Shown piece by piece: positions 54,245-63,999 of a stretch of DNA of 64,000 nt. Numbering within the stretch: position 1 is the stretch's first letter; each line of letters opens with the position of its first letter. The stretch lies in assembly GCF_000429905.1 (NCBI RefSeq), contig NZ_AUCT01000001.1, positions 166,166 to 230,165 of the forward strand, written 5' to 3'. The position numbers and the translations under genes were made by a program. This stretch comes from Desulfatibacillum aliphaticivorans DSM 15576 (GTDB lineage Bacteria > Desulfobacterota > Desulfobacteria > Desulfobacterales > Desulfatibacillaceae). The notes beneath the pieces are model-generated. The model did not search any database and had not been told where the DNA came from. It worked only from the letters and a program-made list of their open reading frames with translations.

Positions 54245-56788
54245 ATGAAACATGCTTTTAGATGGCAATACACCATCTTTTTTATTGGCATTATCCTGTT
54301 ATATCTTTTTAACATCTTTCTGTTCAGCAATGCGGGACACGCAGATGTTGACCAGCCTGCATACCCGGAAGCGTTGTCATTAACCCAGGCTGAAAAAGAC
54401 TGGCTCGCCCGGCACCGTAAAATCCGCGTGGCCGGACCCCGGAATTTTCCTCCCTTTTATTTTTACGAGGACGCCCCGGAGCCCAAAGGCGTAACGGCGG
54501 ACATCATGCGGGCCGTGGCCGGGACGCTGGGGGTGGAGGTTGAGGTTATCCCGGACATTCCATGGCCCCAGGTTTTGGAAATGGCGAAAAACCGTGAGGT
54601 GGACTGGATACCCTGCGCTGCAGTCTCTGAGCCAAGAAAGGCCTTTTGGAGCTTTACCGATCCATTTATGTCCTTCCCCATGCTCATCATTGCGACTCCG
54701 GACACCGGTTTTATCGGCGGCATCCATGATCTGAACGGCAAAAAGTTGTCCGGTGTGAAAAACATCGCCTGGAGGGACTGGCTGGCGAAGGCGGGCGTTT
54801 CGTACGAATGGATTCCGGCCGCCACCCCTTTGGACTCGCTTCGCATGGTGAGCGAAGGCAAGGCCGACGCCACCATCGAAAACCTGGCGACTTCGGTGTA
54901 CAATATAGATAGGTACGGGCTTTCCAACCTCAAGGTGGCGGCCCCCACGGCCTATGAAGCGTACAGCCTGCATTTCGCCGTGCGAAACGATTGGCCCGAA
55001 CTCCAATCCATCCTGAACAAGGCGCTGGCGGCCATGCCCAAGGAGCAAAAAAACGAAATCAAGGGAAAATGGTTATCCTTGCGTTATGAGCACGGGATTC
55101 GGCTGCAGGACATTCTGATATGGGGGGCGGGCATCGGCGCATCCCTGATTTTGATTATTGGCTTGATCCTGGCTTGGAACAGGCGGCTGGGTTGTGAAAT
55201 CGCCTTAAGAGAGGCCACGGAGCGCGATCTGCACACCTCTTTGAGCATCCTGCATGAAACCCTTGAACAGGCACCAATGGCCATTGAAATTCTTAAGAAG
55301 GTGGACGGCCGGACACAGCTGCTCATTGAGAATCAGGAGTCCCAGAAAATCAAAGACGCACTTTGTTGCCTGGGCGACGGGGAGGATGAATTTGCTCTTG
55401 AGGACTGTTTTGAATTGGAGTTTCGGGATATTGCATCAAGCACTCCCATCTCCTTTTCCATGCTGCCGGCGCAAAGGGCCTTTGCCGGAGAGACCGTGGA
55501 AAATGAGCGCATCATGGCCATTGGCCGGGACCGGCGCCAGGTTCCTTTGGAAGTGAGCGCCTCGCCTGTTTATGGGAAAAATGGGGAAATAGAGGCGGTC
55601 TTCAGCGCATTTTCAGATATTTCTCTGCGCCTGCAACTGGAGGAGGACCAGATGCAGTCTCAGAAAATGGAGGCCATAGGCACTTTGGCGGGAGGAATCG
55701 CCCACGATTTCAACAATATTCTCAGCATTATGATAGGCAACGCCGAATTGGCCGCCGTGGATGCGCCGACGTGGAGCCCCACTTACGCCAAGCTAAACGA
55801 AATCAAATCGGCCGGCATGCGGGCGCGCAATCTGGTCAGGCGCCTTCTGAGCTTCTCGCGAAATACGCCCTTATCCAAGCAGCCCGTGCTCTTGTCATCC
55901 ATCGTAAACGAGTCAGTGGGCCTCTTGCAGGCAACCTTGGCCGCCAATATTAAAATTCGCTGCACCGGCCTGGAAAACGAGGGGATAATCCTGGCGGACG
56001 CCACTCAGCTTCATCAGGTCTTGATCAACCTGTGCACCAACGCCGCCCACGCCATGGAGGAGGAAGGCGGGATGCTTGATATCAGCGTGAAATCCGTGGA
56101 GCTGAATGATGATGACGCCGCCCGGAACCTTAATCTGGAAGCCGGCTCATACATTCGGCTGGAAGTTGCGGATACGGGAACCGGCATGAGCAAGGAAACG
56201 GCGGATCGCATCTTCGATCCTTATTTCACCACCAAGGGATTAGGCAAAGGAACGGGTTTGGGCTTATCGGTGGTGCATGGGATTGTCCGCTCCTGCTCCG
56301 GCGCCATTGAAGTGGATACCGCCCCCAATCAAGGAACCCGGATCTCCATTCTTTTTCCGGCCTCGGATCAGGCCCTCCCGGAGCCGGAGCCCGCGCCCGG
56401 GCTTCCGGAAGGGGGGACGGAGAGAGTGCTCGTGGTGGATGACGAGCCCCAGATTATTGAAATGAACACCCTGATGTTGGAGAAATTCGGATATCAGGTC
56501 ACTTCGTTTACGGACAGCCGGGAGGCGATTAAAAGATTTCTGGAATCTCCCGACGATTTCGATGTGATAATAACCGATATGGCCATGCCCACTCTTTCGG
56601 GCGATTTATTGGCCCAGAAAGCCAGGGCTGTCAGACCCGACATTCCCATCATCATTTGTACGGGTTTTTCTGAAAAGGTGCAAAAGCTGAGGGAGTTGGA
56701 CCTGGGCGGGGTCACTTATCTCCGGAAGCCCATATCCATGAACGAATTGGCTGCTGAGGTCAAAAGATCCCTGCAAAAAGCGGCGTAG
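54245..56788 (+). CDS. hybrid sensor histidine kinase with periplasmic solute-binding domain
   Basis: This 847-residue protein has an N-terminal membrane segment (about 8-26), a bacterial type 3 solute-binding domain in the periplasm (about 50-285) and a second membrane helix near 290-312. A PAS-like region (about 340-460), a phosphoacceptor domain with GGIAHDFNNIL (His487) and an ATPase domain (TGTGMSKE, GTGLGLSVVHG) follow. The receiver domain at the C-terminus has IITDMAMP with Asp778. It senses an amino acid-like ligand outside the cell and relays phosphate internally. AAGGAT lies nine bases before the ATG at 54245; an earlier in-frame start is rejected. It converges on the next kinase. 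Confidence 0.9.
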   Translation: MKHAFRWQYTIFFIGIILLYLFNIFLFSNAGHADVDQPAYPEALSLTQAEKDWLARHRKIRVAGPRNFPPFYFYEDAPEPKGVTADIMRAVAGTLGVEVEVIPDIPWPQVLEMAKNREVDWIPCAAVSEPRKAFWSFTDPFMSFPMLIIATPDTGFIGGIHDLNGKKLSGVKNIAWRDWLAKAGVSYEWIPAATPLDSLRMVSEGKADATIENLATSVYNIDRYGLSNLKVAAPTAYEAYSLHFAVRNDWPELQSILNKALAAMPKEQKNEIKGKWLSLRYEHGIRLQDILIWGAGIGASLILIIGLILAWNRRLGCEIALREATERDLHTSLSILHETLEQAPMAIEILKKVDGRTQLLIENQESQKIKDALCCLGDGEDEFALEDCFELEFRDIASSTPISFSMLPAQRAFAGETVENERIMAIGRDRRQVPLEVSASPVYGKNGEIEAVFSAFSDISLRLQLEEDQMQSQKMEAIGTLAGGIAHDFNNILSIMIGNAELAAVDAPTWSPTYAKLNEIKSAGMRARNLVRRLLSFSRNTPLSKQPVLLSSIVNESVGLLQATLAANIKIRCTGLENEGIILADATQLHQVLINLCTNAAHAMEEEGGMLDISVKSVELNDDDAARNLNLEAGSYIRLEVADTGTGMSKETADRIFDPYFTTKGLGKGTGLGLSVVHGIVRSCSGAIEVDTAPNQGTRISILFPASDQALPEPEPAPGLPEGGTERVLVVDDEPQIIEMNTLMLEKFGYQVTSFTDSREAIKRFLESPDDFDVIITDMAMPTLSGDLLAQKARAVRPDIPIIICTGFSEKVQKLRELDLGGVTYLRKPISMNELAAEVKRSLQKAA

Positions 56789-56801
56789 AAAGCCCAGGCG
56801 G

Positions 56802-59408
56802 CTATACGCTCCGGGTGCGGTCCAGGCTCTGGCGAACAATCCGGGCCAGCTGATTTTGCTCCAAAGGCTTCATCATGCGCACCCACGAGGATGACTGATC
56901 CGCATCCTCGCCGCCGTCGCCGTCCGACTCGCTGTAACCGGAAATCAGGATAATCGGCATGTCTTGACGCTCCTTACGAATGCGTTGGGCCAGCACTTCC
57001 CCGGTCAGGCCGGGCATGGTGAGATCTGTAAGGATGAGATCCACGCCGTTGGGGTCCTGCTGAAAAACCCCCCAGGCGGTCAAGCCGTCCGGCGCTTCCA
57101 TGACATCATAGCCAAGGCGCTCCAGAGCCCTTCTCGTGACCTTTCTCACCGCGGATTCATCATCCACCAGCAAAATGCGTTCTCCGTTTCCCAAAACCTT
57201 TTCATGGGATTCAGGAGCCTTGACTTCCTGACGGGAGGCCGGGGCGGCCGGCAATAGTATGTCGAACCGGGCGCCTTTTCCCGGCTGGCTGAAAACCTGA
57301 ATGACGCCTCCGTGCTTCTCCACCATGGCGTGCGTGACGGCCAGGCCCATTCCCGTGCCCTCCCCCACCGGCTTTGTGGTGAAATAGGGGTCGAAAATCC
57401 GATCCATCACTTCCTGGGGCATTCCCTCCCCGGTGTCGATCACGCTGAATCGCATGTACGGTCCTGAGTCGGGGGGAAGCCCTGGAATCACCTCCCGGGG
57501 TGAAGGCTGAAACCGTTCCAGCCGCAACTCCAAAACCCCTCCCCTGGAAGCCATGGCCTGATAGGCGTTGGTGCACAGGTTAAGCACCATCTGGTGCAGT
57601 TGGGCCCTGTCTCCAATAACAAAGCCGGCGTTGTCTTCCAGGTGGGTTTCTATCCGAATTGTGGAAGGCAGAACCCCTTTGATGAAAGTAATGACGTCAT
57701 CCATTATGGGGCGCGGGTCCTGGGGATGCAAAGACTCTTTGGCCACGTGGGAAAAGGCCAGAATCTGCTTAACCAGCTCCTTGGCCCGATGGGTGGCTGT
57801 GAGAATGCCCTCCAACTCCTCTCGCACCGGGCTGTCCTCCGGCACGTCTTCCAGGGCCATTTCCGCGTATCCCATGATGGGATAGAGGATATTATTGAAA
57901 TTGTGAGCTATGCCTCCGGCCAGGGTCCCGACGGCCTCCATTTTTTGAGACCGGCGCAGATCGGTTTCCAGCCGGAGCTTCTCCTCTTCGCTCTTGCGGC
58001 GCCCCGTCACGTCCATGAGCGTCCCCTGGACGCCCATGATCACGTCATTTTTTCGAGCCGGCCGGTTGGAGGAATACACCCAGCGGACCTCTCCGGTTTT
58101 GTCCAACACCCGAAATTCATGGGACCAAGCGTATCCGGCCAGAACATCCCGAAAACGCTTGGCCACTTCTTCCAGATCAGCCGGATGAACGAGCCGATTG
58201 AAGTCTCTCCCCAATAACTCCTCGGGATGATATCCCATCAAGGTTCTGATCCTGGGATTGATGTAAGTAAGGCTCCCTTTTTCATCCAGAGAGTAGACCA
58301 CTTCATTGATGTTCTCCACCAGGTCGCGATATTTTTCCTCGCTCTCCCGGAGCAGCATCTCTTTTTCCTTGGCGTAGGTGAGGTCCGTAGCCAGGCAGAC
58401 GATGCCCGTTACATCGCCGTTGTCATCTTTAATAACGGACCGCGACATGCTGACAGGCAGGGAGTCTCCCCCTCTGGTTCGTAAATTGATCTCCCGGTTT
58501 CTGAAATTGCTTCCATGGACGATATCGTTCCGGAGGCCTTCCACCATCTGGTCTTCATGCAAAAATTGGCTGATATGCCGCCCCACCATCTCTCCTTGGC
58601 GCATTCCAAGCATATCCATGGCCTGCTCATTGGCGATGGCCAGTACGCCGTCCTGATCCAAAAGCATCAATCCGCTGGGCATGTTGGAAACAATGCTCTC
58701 GGCGGCCAGAGACGGGGTCAGATCCAGAAAACGGTACCGGGACATGGCGTAAACAATGCCGCAGCAAAAAATAAGCATGAATATGCTTTCCAGCTCGGGA
58801 ACGGAAGTGGCGCCAAAAACAATGCTTAGCGTCGTATTGATGGTGATTGGAATGGCGGAAAGCAGCAATGAGATAAAAACAATCCGGGCCTGGGTCTTGC
58901 GGGGCCCCGAATGAGGCCTTTTGGCGTATTGGCAGCTTATAACCAATAGGCTCGCAATGCACACCATTTCGTACAACAAAAACAAATACGCCCAAAGCGT
59001 GTCGCCGAACACTCCGTACCACCCAAAAGGCTGCAGCTCGTGCCTGACCACAATGTTCCCGGTAAACTGCTGATAGAGCAGCATCCCGGGCAACGCTACG
59101 AATATCGCCCAAAACCATTTGGTCCGAAAAATCCACTCCCGCCCGGTAAAGGCCAAAACAAAACACAGACCCGCCCCTGGGGCGAATATCCATCCAATGG
59201 CGTTGACGCTGGATAAAATCGGTTGAAGCTCCGCGGTGGAAAGAGGGTGATGCTTGAACGCCATCCCTCCGTTCCAGATGCTGAAGCATACGATGAGTAT
59301 GGAGCACCACCGCCCCGTCCAGGAACGAAAGTCCTTGCCGGTGACATGCACGGCCAAAACCAAACCAAACGCCATGGATAATATGTGCAAGGACGACAAA
59401 AAGGTCAT
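56802..59408 (-). CDS. hybrid PAS histidine kinase with seven-helix N-terminal sensor
   Basis: The 868-residue protein starts with about seven membrane helices (residues about 3-225), a histidine-kinase 7TM sensor region. Two PAS domains follow (about 230-350 and 355-480), then the phosphoacceptor domain with GGIAHNFNNIL (His502), the ATPase domain (VIDTGEGMPQE, GTGMGLAVTHA) and a receiver with LILTDLTMP (Asp795). It is a membrane sensor with an internal phosphorelay. The frame can be extended 102 bases upstream, but that segment contains a likely promoter (TTGACT...TATAGT), so the ATG at 59408 is preferred. No output regulator is adjacent. Confidence 0.88.
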   Translation of the reverse strand: MTFLSSLHILSMAFGLVLAVHVTGKDFRSWTGRWCSILIVCFSIWNGGMAFKHHPLSTAELQPILSSVNAIGWIFAPGAGLCFVLAFTGREWIFRTKWFWAIFVALPGMLLYQQFTGNIVVRHELQPFGWYGVFGDTLWAYLFLLYEMVCIASLLVISCQYAKRPHSGPRKTQARIVFISLLLSAIPITINTTLSIVFGATSVPELESIFMLIFCCGIVYAMSRYRFLDLTPSLAAESIVSNMPSGLMLLDQDGVLAIANEQAMDMLGMRQGEMVGRHISQFLHEDQMVEGLRNDIVHGSNFRNREINLRTRGGDSLPVSMSRSVIKDDNGDVTGIVCLATDLTYAKEKEMLLRESEEKYRDLVENINEVVYSLDEKGSLTYINPRIRTLMGYHPEELLGRDFNRLVHPADLEEVAKRFRDVLAGYAWSHEFRVLDKTGEVRWVYSSNRPARKNDVIMGVQGTLMDVTGRRKSEEEKLRLETDLRRSQKMEAVGTLAGGIAHNFNNILYPIMGYAEMALEDVPEDSPVREELEGILTATHRAKELVKQILAFSHVAKESLHPQDPRPIMDDVITFIKGVLPSTIRIETHLEDNAGFVIGDRAQLHQMVLNLCTNAYQAMASRGGVLELRLERFQPSPREVIPGLPPDSGPYMRFSVIDTGEGMPQEVMDRIFDPYFTTKPVGEGTGMGLAVTHAMVEKHGGVIQVFSQPGKGARFDILLPAAPASRQEVKAPESHEKVLGNGERILLVDDESAVRKVTRRALERLGYDVMEAPDGLTAWGVFQQDPNGVDLILTDLTMPGLTGEVLAQRIRKERQDMPIILISGYSESDGDGGEDADQSSSWVRMMKPLEQNQLARIVRQSLDRTRSV

Positions 59409-59483
59409 GAACGCTCTCAAAAATGCCGCAACAAAACCCTGAATGGGGCGGGGAGTCGGTTTAAATTTGAATACGGCTATTGA

Positions 59484-59510
59484 ACTATAACACGCTGTCA
59501 TACGAGTCAA
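59484..59510 (-). promoter_or_regulatory. promoter of the seven-helix hybrid kinase
   Basis: On the minus strand TTGACT (59510-59505) and TATAGT (59489-59484) are separated by 15 bases. Each differs from consensus at one position. It leaves a leader of about 70 bases to the ATG at 59408. Confidence 0.5.
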
Positions 59511-59904
59511 GGGAGCTTACGCATCCTCCATGAAATTCAGGCAATTATGCAATATCATAACATTATTTAAAAGCACATAATTGTATCATGTATCAAATTT
59601 TCCCAGGTCTCAGCACAAAAAAAAGAAATGTCGGCGCTCTCTCGTCCTTTTGCCGGCTTCCCGGATGCTTTTTCTGAGGCAGGGTCTCATTCGCAGCCCT
59701 TAAATGAAGTGTTTTTCCTAAGAAGGCCTGCAAAAGGCGGCATTTACACTCCATATAAGTTAATTCTTGTTATTTTTACCCCCTTAAGGTAATTAAAAAA
59801 ACTTCTTGATAAAAATATTAACAAAAAGATACAAATACCTATTATCGTTCGGCTCCAGTACCTGGGGTTATCGTCATTTTCATAAAGAAAGGGAGACTTA
59901 TCAA
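59511..59904. other. divergent intergenic region upstream of tupA
   Basis: About 390 bases, AT-rich, without a gene. TTGATA (59807-59812) and TACAAA (59831-59836), 18 bases apart, form a possible tupA promoter. No tungstate- or molybdate-riboswitch fold could be recognised by eye. Confidence 0.35.
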
Positions 59905-60789
59905 ATGAAACGCATTGCCACTCTGTTTGTGATCGCCTTGCTTTGCCTTTGCCTGGCGCCGTCAGCTTTCGCCGGCGACAAGGTCATCAAAATGTCCACA
60001 ACCACCAGCACCCAGGCCTCCGGGCTGCTGGACATCCTGCTTCCTGCGTTGGAAAAGGACACGGGCATTCAGGTGAAAGTGATCGCCAAGGGAACGGGCG
60101 CAGCCATCCGCGACGGAATGGACGGCAACGTGGACGTTATCTTCGTGCACGCCAAATCCCGCGAAGAAGCCTTTGTTGCTGAAGGTTACGGGACCAAGCG
60201 CTACGCCGTCATGCACAACGATTTCGTGATTTTGGGCCCCGCCTCCGACCCCGCCGGGATCAAAGGCGACGCCAGCGCCGCCGACGCCTTGAAAAAGATC
60301 GCCCTGGCGAAAGCCTTGTTCGTGTCCCGCGGCGACGATTCCGGAACGCATACCAAGGAGCAGGCGCTGTGGCAGGCCACGGGTTTGCAGCTTGAAGAAA
60401 AAACCCAGACCATTGTCAAAAAAGGCAAGGAGGTTTCCGTAACCGCCGTGCAGCCCAATGGCGACTGGTACAACTCCATTGGCCAGGGCATGGGCAAAGC
60501 CCTTACTTTTGCGGAAGAAAAGGCCGGATACGTCATCAGCGACAGGGGCACGTATCTCAAGTACAAATTCGGAAGGGACCAGGGCCTGAACCTGGAAGTG
60601 CTTTGCGAAGGGGATCCTTTGCTTTTCAACCCCTACGGGGTCATTCCCATCAACCCCGAAAAGTTCCCCCATGTTAAATACGACCTGGCCAAGCAATTCG
60701 CCGAATGGCTGGTTTCCGCCCGTGGACAGAAGCTCATCAACGACTACCGCCTGGTGGGACGTCCTCTGTTCATTGGAGACGCCAAATAG
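59905..60789 (+). CDS. tupA: tungstate ABC transporter substrate-binding protein
   Basis: This 294-residue periplasmic protein starts with a signal peptide (cleavage after AFA, residue 23). The mature sequence opens with the oxyanion-binding stretch KMSTTTSTQASGLLDILLP, the TTTS motif of TupA proteins, followed by VIAKGTGAAIRDGMDGNVDV and FVAEGYGTKRYAVMHNDFVILGP. It captures tungstate and delivers it to TupB. GGGAG lies nine bases before the ATG; an upstream frame is rejected. A terminator-like hairpin separates it from tupBC. The close molybdate and sulfate binders lack this TTTS opening, so tungstate is the best call. Confidence 0.9.
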   Translation: MKRIATLFVIALLCLCLAPSAFAGDKVIKMSTTTSTQASGLLDILLPALEKDTGIQVKVIAKGTGAAIRDGMDGNVDVIFVHAKSREEAFVAEGYGTKRYAVMHNDFVILGPASDPAGIKGDASAADALKKIALAKALFVSRGDDSGTHTKEQALWQATGLQLEEKTQTIVKKGKEVSVTAVQPNGDWYNSIGQGMGKALTFAEEKAGYVISDRGTYLKYKFGRDQGLNLEVLCEGDPLLFNPYGVIPINPEKFPHVKYDLAKQFAEWLVSARGQKLINDYRLVGRPLFIGDAK

Positions 60790-60802
60790 AAGATTTTAAT
60801 AA

Positions 60803-60844
60803 GGGAAAGGCCCGGAATGCTTTCCGGCCTTTCCCTGTTTTAAT
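60803..60844 (+). terminator. hairpin between tupA and tupB
   Basis: GGGAAAGGCCCGGAA pairs with TTCCGGCCTTTCCC, with one bulged base, followed by TGTTTTAAT. It starts 14 bases after the tupA stop and may lower, rather than stop, transcription into tupBC. Confidence 0.7.
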
Positions 60845-60917
60845 CTCGATTCATCCGCCTTAGTATGTTACCAACTCAAAAGGACTGCTTTCTGACCCTA
60901 AAGAACTTTGGATAACC

Positions 60918-61613
60918 GTGGACTTACTGATTGACAGCTTTTGGTCGGCCTTGCTGCTGCTGGCCAGCGCCGATGAGGAATTATTGAAAATCGTCAAGGT
61001 TTCTTTGACGGTTTCCGGCTTTTCCACGCTTATCGCGGCTGTTACGGGAGTCCCGCTGGGCTTTTGGGTCGCCTTCGGCCGATTTCGAGGGCAAGGCATG
61101 GTCACCACAATCCTTCACACCTTGCTCGCCTTGCCCACGGTGGTTGTGGGCCTGTTCGTCTACGCTTTTATTTCCCGCCGGGGAATTCTCGGCCCGCTGG
61201 ACCTTTTATACAGCCAGCAGGCCATGATTATCGGGCAGTCCATCCTCATTATTCCGGTCGTAGCCGCCTTTACCATCACCGCTGTTAAAAAAGTGGATAA
61301 ACGCTACAGCCAAACCGCCATGACCCTGGGGGCCAACCGGTTTCAGACGGCCATGGTTGTCGCCATGGAGGCCAGGTACGGAATCATGGCGGCGATCACG
61401 GCGGCGTTCGGCCGGGTGATCGCCGAAGTGGGCGTGTCCATGATGCTCGGCGGAAACATCAAAGGCTTCACCCGCACCATGACCACCGCCATGGCCCTGG
61501 AGTACGACAAAGGGGAGTTCATCCTGGCCGTGGCCTTGGGGCTGGTGCTTTTAACCATAGCTTTTGGGTTGAATTTCGCCCTTAATCTTTTTCAGTCGCG
61601 GGTGCGGGCTTGA
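60918..61613 (+). CDS. tupB: tungstate ABC transporter permease
   Basis: The 231-residue inner-membrane protein has about five membrane helices and the ABC permease EAA-type loop (MTLGANRFQTAMVVAMEARYG followed by IMAAITAAFGRVIAEVG). It forms the channel for tungstate with TupC. It starts at a GTG with a weak GGAT upstream. Its TGA shares a base with the ATG of tupC (TGATG), so translation is coupled. Confidence 0.92.
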   Translation: MDLLIDSFWSALLLLASADEELLKIVKVSLTVSGFSTLIAAVTGVPLGFWVAFGRFRGQGMVTTILHTLLALPTVVVGLFVYAFISRRGILGPLDLLYSQQAMIIGQSILIIPVVAAFTITAVKKVDKRYSQTAMTLGANRFQTAMVVAMEARYGIMAAITAAFGRVIAEVGVSMMLGGNIKGFTRTMTTAMALEYDKGEFILAVALGLVLLTIAFGLNFALNLFQSRVRA

Positions 61614-62623
61614 TGATTTACTCCATCAGGGGAATGACCAAAATTTTCGGAGGCAGGACTGTCCTGGACGTGGAATCCCTGGATATTCCCAAGGGCAAAA
61701 TCACCGCCCTGCTGGGCCCCAATGGCGCCGGCAAGACCACCCTGCTGTCCATCCTCGCCTTTTTAAGCCGGCCCGCCAGCGGCTCCCTGGCCTATGACTC
61801 CCGGGAAGTGCGTTTTACGGAATCCCATATGCATCCCCTGCGCCGGGAAGTGGTGTTGATGAACCAACACCCCATCATGTTTTCCCAGACGGTATATAAA
61901 AATATGGAGTTCGGGCTTAAGCTGCGCAAGGTCGGCAAGGAGGAGCGCAGGAAAATCATCCGGGAAAACCTGAAGCTGGTGGGCTTGGACCATTTTGAGC
62001 AGGCGCGGGCTCACAAGCTGTCCGGCGGGGAGACGCAACGGATCGCCATAGCCAGGGCGCTCGCCCTGTCGCCCAGGGTGATATTATGCGATGAGCCCTT
62101 GGCCAGCGTGGACTCCCAAAATCAGGCGATCATTGTCAGTCTGCTCAGGCAAATCAATAAAGAGAGGGGCATCACGGTCATCTTCACCAGTCATGACGCG
62201 GTCTGGGCCAGAAACCTGGCCCACGAGACGGTGTATCTGGATGGAGGCAAGCCGGTAGACTCCGTGCTGGAAAACATTCTTTCGGGCAATGCAGCCAGGA
62301 CGGAAGCCGGGGAGGTCTGGTTCGCCTCCGGAGACGGCACAAGGCTCCCCTTGCCCGAAGGCATTGAGGGGCAAGTCCGGGTGTCTTTGGACCCTTCCGC
62401 CCTGAAAATCAACCATTCCAGCGCCCCAGGGCAGGGAGACGGGCTTTCAGGGCGCGTCCATCAGATCAGCCGGGAAAAAAACGGGATACGCATCGTGGTG
62501 GACGCAGGCGCCCTGATTTCGGTCATCATGCCGGAGAAAGAGTACAAGGCCATGGCGCCCGGCATCGGGGATAAGGTGCAAGTGGCCATTCCACCCAATG
62601 CCGTAAAAATCCTCAACGGCTGA
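61613..62623 (+). CDS. tupC: tungstate ABC transporter ATP-binding protein
   Basis: The 336-residue ATPase has Walker A LGPNGAGKTT near residue 38, the signature LSGGETQR near 137, Walker B VILCDEP and the switch His in FTSHD. The C-terminal 110 residues form a TOBE-like oxyanion-responsive domain (VHQISREKNGIRIVVDAGAL), as in molybdate and tungstate transporters, which may provide feedback inhibition. It energises uptake through TupB. A TTG directly before the ATG is also open in frame, but the TGATG junction favours the ATG. Confidence 0.92.
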   Translation: MIYSIRGMTKIFGGRTVLDVESLDIPKGKITALLGPNGAGKTTLLSILAFLSRPASGSLAYDSREVRFTESHMHPLRREVVLMNQHPIMFSQTVYKNMEFGLKLRKVGKEERRKIIRENLKLVGLDHFEQARAHKLSGGETQRIAIARALALSPRVILCDEPLASVDSQNQAIIVSLLRQINKERGITVIFTSHDAVWARNLAHETVYLDGGKPVDSVLENILSGNAARTEAGEVWFASGDGTRLPLPEGIEGQVRVSLDPSALKINHSSAPGQGDGLSGRVHQISREKNGIRIVVDAGALISVIMPEKEYKAMAPGIGDKVQVAIPPNAVKILNG

Positions 62624-62628
62624 ATTCC

Positions 62629-63999
62629 TTATTCCTCCTCCTCGTCCTCTTCCCAAAACAGGGCGTCCGACCCCGGCTGCCGGTTTAAATTAATCAAGCA
62701 CAGCCGAAGCCCCATGCGATCCTTCCAGGAAATCACTTGGTCATCCCGATCTCCTTCCAAATAGTCCTTATACTTCTTCCGGATAGCCTGCCGGGATGCG
62801 CCGCAACACTCTAAAAACTCCTCCAGCGATTGAATAAGACATAAGCAACCTCCAATGGAGTACAGTCCCACGAACCGGGGGACCCGGACGGCGGCCTTTT
62901 CCGCCTCGTTGATATAGGCCAGGGCTAGTTTGACGCCGCCCACCGAAAGGACCGGCGCCATGTCATGCAAAAATGCGGCCACGGAATATAATGAATACGG
63001 CGTGATTGACGCTAATTGAGATGCAGTTCCATAGGACGCCACCAATGGCTGAACGCGGTGCATGAGAAATCGTCCGTCCTCCGGATCCACCCAGCCATGA
63101 AAAACAAATAGATCCCATGCGTTCTGCAGGTAAATCCCTTGTTCGTCCATCAAAACGCCGTCGGGAGGAGGCGCCGGATTTTTCTCCACAATCTCCAACA
63201 AAGACTTCACATGAATCATCCAAAAGATGGATTGAGCGCCTTTGCCCGTGGGGGAGGCCACAACGCCCTTTTCATAGCAGGCCAGGCATTTTTTAAGAGA
63301 GTCGAGCACATCTTCCAGGCAGACCCGCTCCCGGCCTTTTCCCTCCCACAAAGAAGACAGATCCCGCAAGGCCCTGGCCAGGTGTATCCTCCCCACCTTG
63401 CCGTAAAACTCCTCGTCGTCTATAAAGCAATGCTCTTCGACATACCTGGCTTCCTGCAGAGCCCTGTCAAAGTATAAATCCGACACGGCTGTTTTGGAAG
63501 CGTGTTTCATGCCAAGGAAAAAGCAGGAGGAGATGCGCATGGATCGGGCGATGATGTTGGCCGGTTCGACAGCCAGCAGGGTGGAAAGGACCTCGTTCGC
63601 TTCCTGAAACATCCGCCTTAAAAACAAGGCCTTGAAAACTTCCAATATGACAAAGGAGTTCTGGGGGTATCTTTTGATAGCGGTCAGGACGCGGAAGGAA
63701 GGGGCGTTTGCATGATCCGCCGTATACAGGGCCTCTTGAAAGGCTTGAAATTGCTCCTTTTTCCCGGGAATCACATCCGGCTCGTGGAGCTGGGGGACGA
63801 GTTTAAAAAAAGACGGCCAAAAACCTTTTACTTCCCAAAGAGGATCCGCCTCGTCCTGAAGATTTAAGCCCATGGGCCCTTGGCTGAAAACCACCTTAAC
63901 CTCGGCCATACGAGCGCACAACCTCCCGAAATCATTTACCAGTATGCCTGCCCCTACGAAAGAGGACGCCGCCGATAACAGTTTCACGCTGGTTTCCAT
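62629..63999 (-). CDS. helical-repeat (TPR-like) protein, possibly partial at the window edge
   Basis: The visible 456 residues are mostly alpha-helical, with TPR-like pairs such as AIKRYPQNSFVILEVFKALFLRRMFQEANEVL near residue 110-140. The C-terminus is strongly acidic (EEDEEEE). No catalytic motif is recognised. A short hydrophobic stretch near the first residues does not look like a signal peptide. It converges on tupC with only five bases between the stop codons. The ATG at 63999 is the last complete codon in the window, so the gene may extend further. A protein-protein interaction role is the most that can be inferred. Confidence 0.65.
   Translation of the reverse strand: METSVKLLSAASSFVGAGILVNDFGRLCARMAEVKVVFSQGPMGLNLQDEADPLWEVKGFWPSFFKLVPQLHEPDVIPGKKEQFQAFQEALYTADHANAPSFRVLTAIKRYPQNSFVILEVFKALFLRRMFQEANEVLSTLLAVEPANIIARSMRISSCFFLGMKHASKTAVSDLYFDRALQEARYVEEHCFIDDEEFYGKVGRIHLARALRDLSSLWEGKGRERVCLEDVLDSLKKCLACYEKGVVASPTGKGAQSIFWMIHVKSLLEIVEKNPAPPPDGVLMDEQGIYLQNAWDLFVFHGWVDPEDGRFLMHRVQPLVASYGTASQLASITPYSLYSVAAFLHDMAPVLSVGGVKLALAYINEAEKAAVRVPRFVGLYSIGGCLCLIQSLEEFLECCGASRQAIRKKYKDYLEGDRDDQVISWKDRMGLRLCLINLNRQPGSDALFWEEDEEEE

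Noticed and set aside
59590..59800. Molybdenum/tungsten cofactor riboswitch upstream of tupA
   Set aside because: No conserved core could be matched by eye. Some hairpins are present but not in the expected order.
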